Below are positions 61,160-64,000 of a DNA stretch of 64,000 nucleotides, piece by piece. Source of the DNA: Varroa destructor (lineage: Eukaryota; Arthropoda; Arachnida; Mesostigmata; Varroidae). Numbering within the stretch: position 1 is the first letter of the stretch; each line of letters opens with the position of its first letter. The DNA is taken from contig NW_019211454.1 of assembly GCF_002443255.2 (NCBI RefSeq), positions 6,531,440-6,595,439 of the forward strand. The letters are read 5' to 3'. Under the pieces are notes generated by a model. The model was not told where the DNA came from. It saw nothing but the letters and a program-made list of their open reading frames with translations, and did not search any database. The translations under genes were made by a program, and so were the position numbers.

Positions 61160-62165
61160 GCTCACTCCGTTCTTTACTATACATATCATTGTTAAGCTTA
61201 CTGACGACAGCAGCGATGGCGGCGACACAGTAACTGCGGTACAAGGAAAACCCTATGACCCCTTTGTTTTTTGAGCCATTCGGCCCGGCATAAACTTCCA
61301 TACCTGCAACCCACTTCTTACTTTGCGTTGCCAACGGCTCGAAAAGCTCAAGGGCCACCCCTGCTAGGCGCGTCTTGTACGGTAGAATGGGCACGAGAGA
61401 AGGCCGTTACGTTACACTGCCGTCGGAGCACCGAGGTCTGGGGGGCTTTGAAAGGCACACGCTTGCTTCTGAGTAGCAAAGGGATAAGGGTTTTGTGTAG
61501 GAGCAAGCGACTCAGGGGCTCAACGAGGCTTCGTTCCCTCTCAAGGCAGCCTAGCCATCACTGAGGGCACGCATGCCTTTCGACGCCATGTTCGAAGGCA
61601 CGTCCGGGTAGTTTCCAAGCTAGCTGGGCCTACCGACTGTTCTGGTCGCTCCATGATTACCATGCATCCTGAACTGTCGTTGTTACGACAGAAGTTTGCT
61701 GCTGTAACCGGACGAATTAACCGAGTGCCACGATGCGGCCGTGCAGCTAGGCATGGTCGCCACTGTTTTGTCAAGCAACTGCTGCTGAAACCGACGAGCT
61801 TTGCTAAGTTGTTTCCGACACTGTAAAAGATGCTGGCGGAGCCCACGTTCAGTACCGTCAACCTTTAGGTGTCTCCAATAAGCGCGTTGACGGTCACCAT
61901 TGTTATTGTTAGCTACTGCTAGCCTGTGAAAGCGAAGATTGAGCTTAACCAAGCTTGACTCTGTTCCTCACGCACGCTCACACAAAAGAATCCAAATAGA
62001 GGAGTCGGGACAACAAAAAGTGTATCCGGAAATGCATTTATGCACCTGAAGCTTCTCGGAAACGACTGTAGAAATGAGCCCAAGAAATAAAAATAAAAAA
62101 GAAGACGATGACGGCGACCAGAAAAACGAGAGGCGCGGTTTCGTCCTGCTTTTGCTCCCGTTCAA
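61155..62165 (-). CDS. Candidate four-exon gene, unknown protein
   Basis: Reading the minus strand, four segments join with matching phases: from about 62165 down to 61972; 61923-61687; 61467-61416; and 61373-61155. Introns would be 48 nt (GTGAGG...cgctttcacag), 219 nt (GTAACA...ttgctactcag) and 42 nt (GTAACG...taccgtacaag). The last exon is 73 codons and its TAA stop (61155-61157) overlaps a perfect AATAAA (61154-61159), as in some compact genes. The first segment has a signal-like hydrophobic run (FLFLFLGLISTVVS) but no in-frame ATG, so the 5' end is missing. The second is Asn/Gln/Arg-rich and helix-forming (RGLRQHLLQCRKQLSKARRF). I recognise no family. Overlapping frames on both strands mean this may be a lucky path through non-coding DNA. 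Confidence 0.28.
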
Positions 62166-64000
62166 GTGTATGGCTGACGCCTCAATGGATAAATTAATGC
62201 CTTTAACTTATCTTCTAACCGACGAGTCTTAGCTTAGCCCAATCTCTAATTTTTTTTTAGGTTTCTGAAGGTAAGGTCCGAGGGTGTAGGTCGGGGGGTT
62301 TGGTAAATTTTAACTCTTAGTAACTGAGGCTAACTAGTAACTAGACAACTGAGGCAGGAAGAAAAGACAAGAGTGAGTGGGCAAACCTGAAACCTTCTTC
62401 CTTAAAGTGAAATTATTGTGGTAGGATTCGTAGCTTTCCTTTACTCCTAAGTAATACATATTATACTTAATATATTAACACAGCGAGCGTGTCGTTCAAT
62501 AAGAAAAGGTATTGTGAATGGCAAAAAACAAATTAATAGCTATTACAGAGACGTAATTTGGGTTCAGTGCGCTTGTAGTGAATATGCCTGCCATCCTAAA
62601 AAATTGTACATATTTAATTTTAGTGATCTTGACACCCCTGTTAACAAAATTTACAGTTTGACCTGGTTGGATTCAAGGCATTGGTAATTAATATATGGCT
62701 GTTGTTTTTAAAATGATTGATCTCAAATAAATGAAAGACCCATCGAAAAAAACGATAAATATGTAGTAGTAATTTCTTCTTTTAATCGTTTTCTCCAAAT
62801 CAACTGTGTTGAGTCCCAGCCTTATAAATCATTGGAAAAAAAATCTAAAAATAGCTGTATCACAGCTCGTTATAAAAGGGGCAGCGGAACGAATATTCTA
62901 TGGAAAAAGGTGAACGGTCGCAAGCTACTCTGAATTCAAGCCCCACAGGTGTAAAATCAATGCTTCAGAGAGTAGCCACGTCTAAAGAAGCTGTGCCATA
63001 CCGATCTGCTAAGTATTCCGGTAATGTTTTTTTAGTGGGCAAAAACATAGACAACAAGAAATAGGATTAGATTCTAGCCACCCTATTGCACACTGTTGTC
63101 CTATCCTAATGAAGCCTACCCAACCTGCCATTAAAGTAGCTCTAGACAGGTAACAGTGTCAGGGATGAAAGATGAACCGCCAGAATAAATAACCTTGCTT
63201 TGAATGATCGGTGTGCCTGGAAGTGGGCCACTACCTCTTGCTTGATTATGCTACACTTGATCAAATTGTTCGTACTTCGAAACAGATAACCAAAATGCGT
63301 CACCAATACAATGAATATACCGTAAGAACACTATGTTCCCTTATAATAATATTAATAATGTAAATAATAGCACCTTTCTTGGTTTACGCAGATTGTATAT
63401 AATTTATTTGATCGGCATTGGTAGGTTCACAGTTGGAAGCGAGGTATATCGATCTCCGTCAAGCCGTCAAGATCGAACATCGAATAATTACTTCCATTCT
63501 TTTTTCCTTTAGTATCATTACCTCCGCTTTCATTTTTTGTTGATCAATTTACCTCTTACCTCTATTGAGCAAACTTCATGGTACAGAATAGTGTTTCATT
63601 TTGCTTTATACTCCTCTGAGCCCTCAAATTCACACATTTCTACGTTCAAAACTTTCACTACATTTGTTGGTTGTTCTTATTACCGCTGCTACTATTTCCT
63701 CTCAATACAGACTAGTGCGTTCCATTCAACTACACAACTAAGAGCAACTCTTGCTACTGTGATATTATCTTCTCATCTAGATCCTTTCTTCATATATAAG
63801 GCGGCTTTTTAAGACCTTCTACGTTATTGTTGGTGTGACCATTGGCACCATGGGCTTATCTCGTTTCGTTGCAAACAGATCGCTTTATCTCTCTGTTTCT
63901 GGGTTGCGCCACGTATCAGCATATGAGCATCTTCTTCACTCTGGTGAACTAAGCACCGCATAACGCAGTATAATCCAGCTACCAGACAAACACTTCAATT
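62166..64000. other. Non-coding stretch, no gene recognised
   Basis: AT-rich with no frame above 91 codons. The plus frame at 63537-63812 lies in T/C-rich DNA and has no motif. CCGTCAAG is duplicated in tandem near 63458-63473, and AACTGAGGC recurs about 29 bp apart near 62319-62356. Nothing else of note. Confidence 0.6.

Overview
This window looks like euchromatic, mostly non-coding DNA from an invertebrate animal. An arthropod is my best guess, but the sequence does not name the species. Base composition is roughly 40% GC, and CpG does not look depleted, which argues against a heavily methylated vertebrate-type genome. No open frame exceeds about 175 codons. Long frames occur on both strands and overlap each other, which is what the stop-codon frequency predicts for non-coding DNA. 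I find no prokaryotic operon structure, rRNA, convincing tRNA or CRISPR array, and no intact gene that I can name. A run of exactly 100 N (49263-49362) is an assembly join.

The best-supported protein signals are decayed retroelement scraps. (1) 6362-6577 (+) carries the RPISLL block of a non-LTR retrotransposon reverse transcriptase. (2) 18570-18917 (+) has a degraded Cys/His knuckle followed, about 100 codons on in the same frame, by an aspartic-protease motif (IIVDSG), the gag-to-protease order of Ty3/Gypsy elements. (3) 25378-25918 (+) shows a weaker version of the same order. (4) 12057-12793 (-) contains a complete CX2CX4HX4C knuckle of gag type. (5) 38047-38931 (+) is a long, nearly open, T/C-rich frame with a faint reverse-transcriptase look. 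Several further C/T-rich patches on the plus strand (about 5.0-5.9, 14.1-15.2, 29.3-29.9, 42.8-43.2, 53.8-54.6 and 57.1-57.6 kb) may be more of the same or host exons; I could not decide.

A few places can be read as host exons because open frame, splice sites and phase agree. They are 61155-62165 (-), which ends in a stop codon overlapping AATAAA; 31834-32352 (+), with a 39-nt AT-rich GT-AG segment; 53912-54598 (+); 6583-6952 (+), with a 57-nt intron-like segment; and 28378-28458 (+). All are low-confidence models, and none matches a family I recognise. If they are real, several introns would be only about 40-60 nt long.

The rest is structural. There is a perfect 22-bp-arm hairpin at 51996-52043, and shorter perfect hairpins at 36.0, 54.05, 24.7 and 3.8 kb. 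Two long (TA)n arrays lie 260 bp apart at 30.6-31.0 kb. Smaller features are other microsatellites, small tandem duplications and a purine-rich tract at 33.2 kb. The window is best read as intergenic or large-intron DNA with old retrotransposon debris and perhaps a few small exons.
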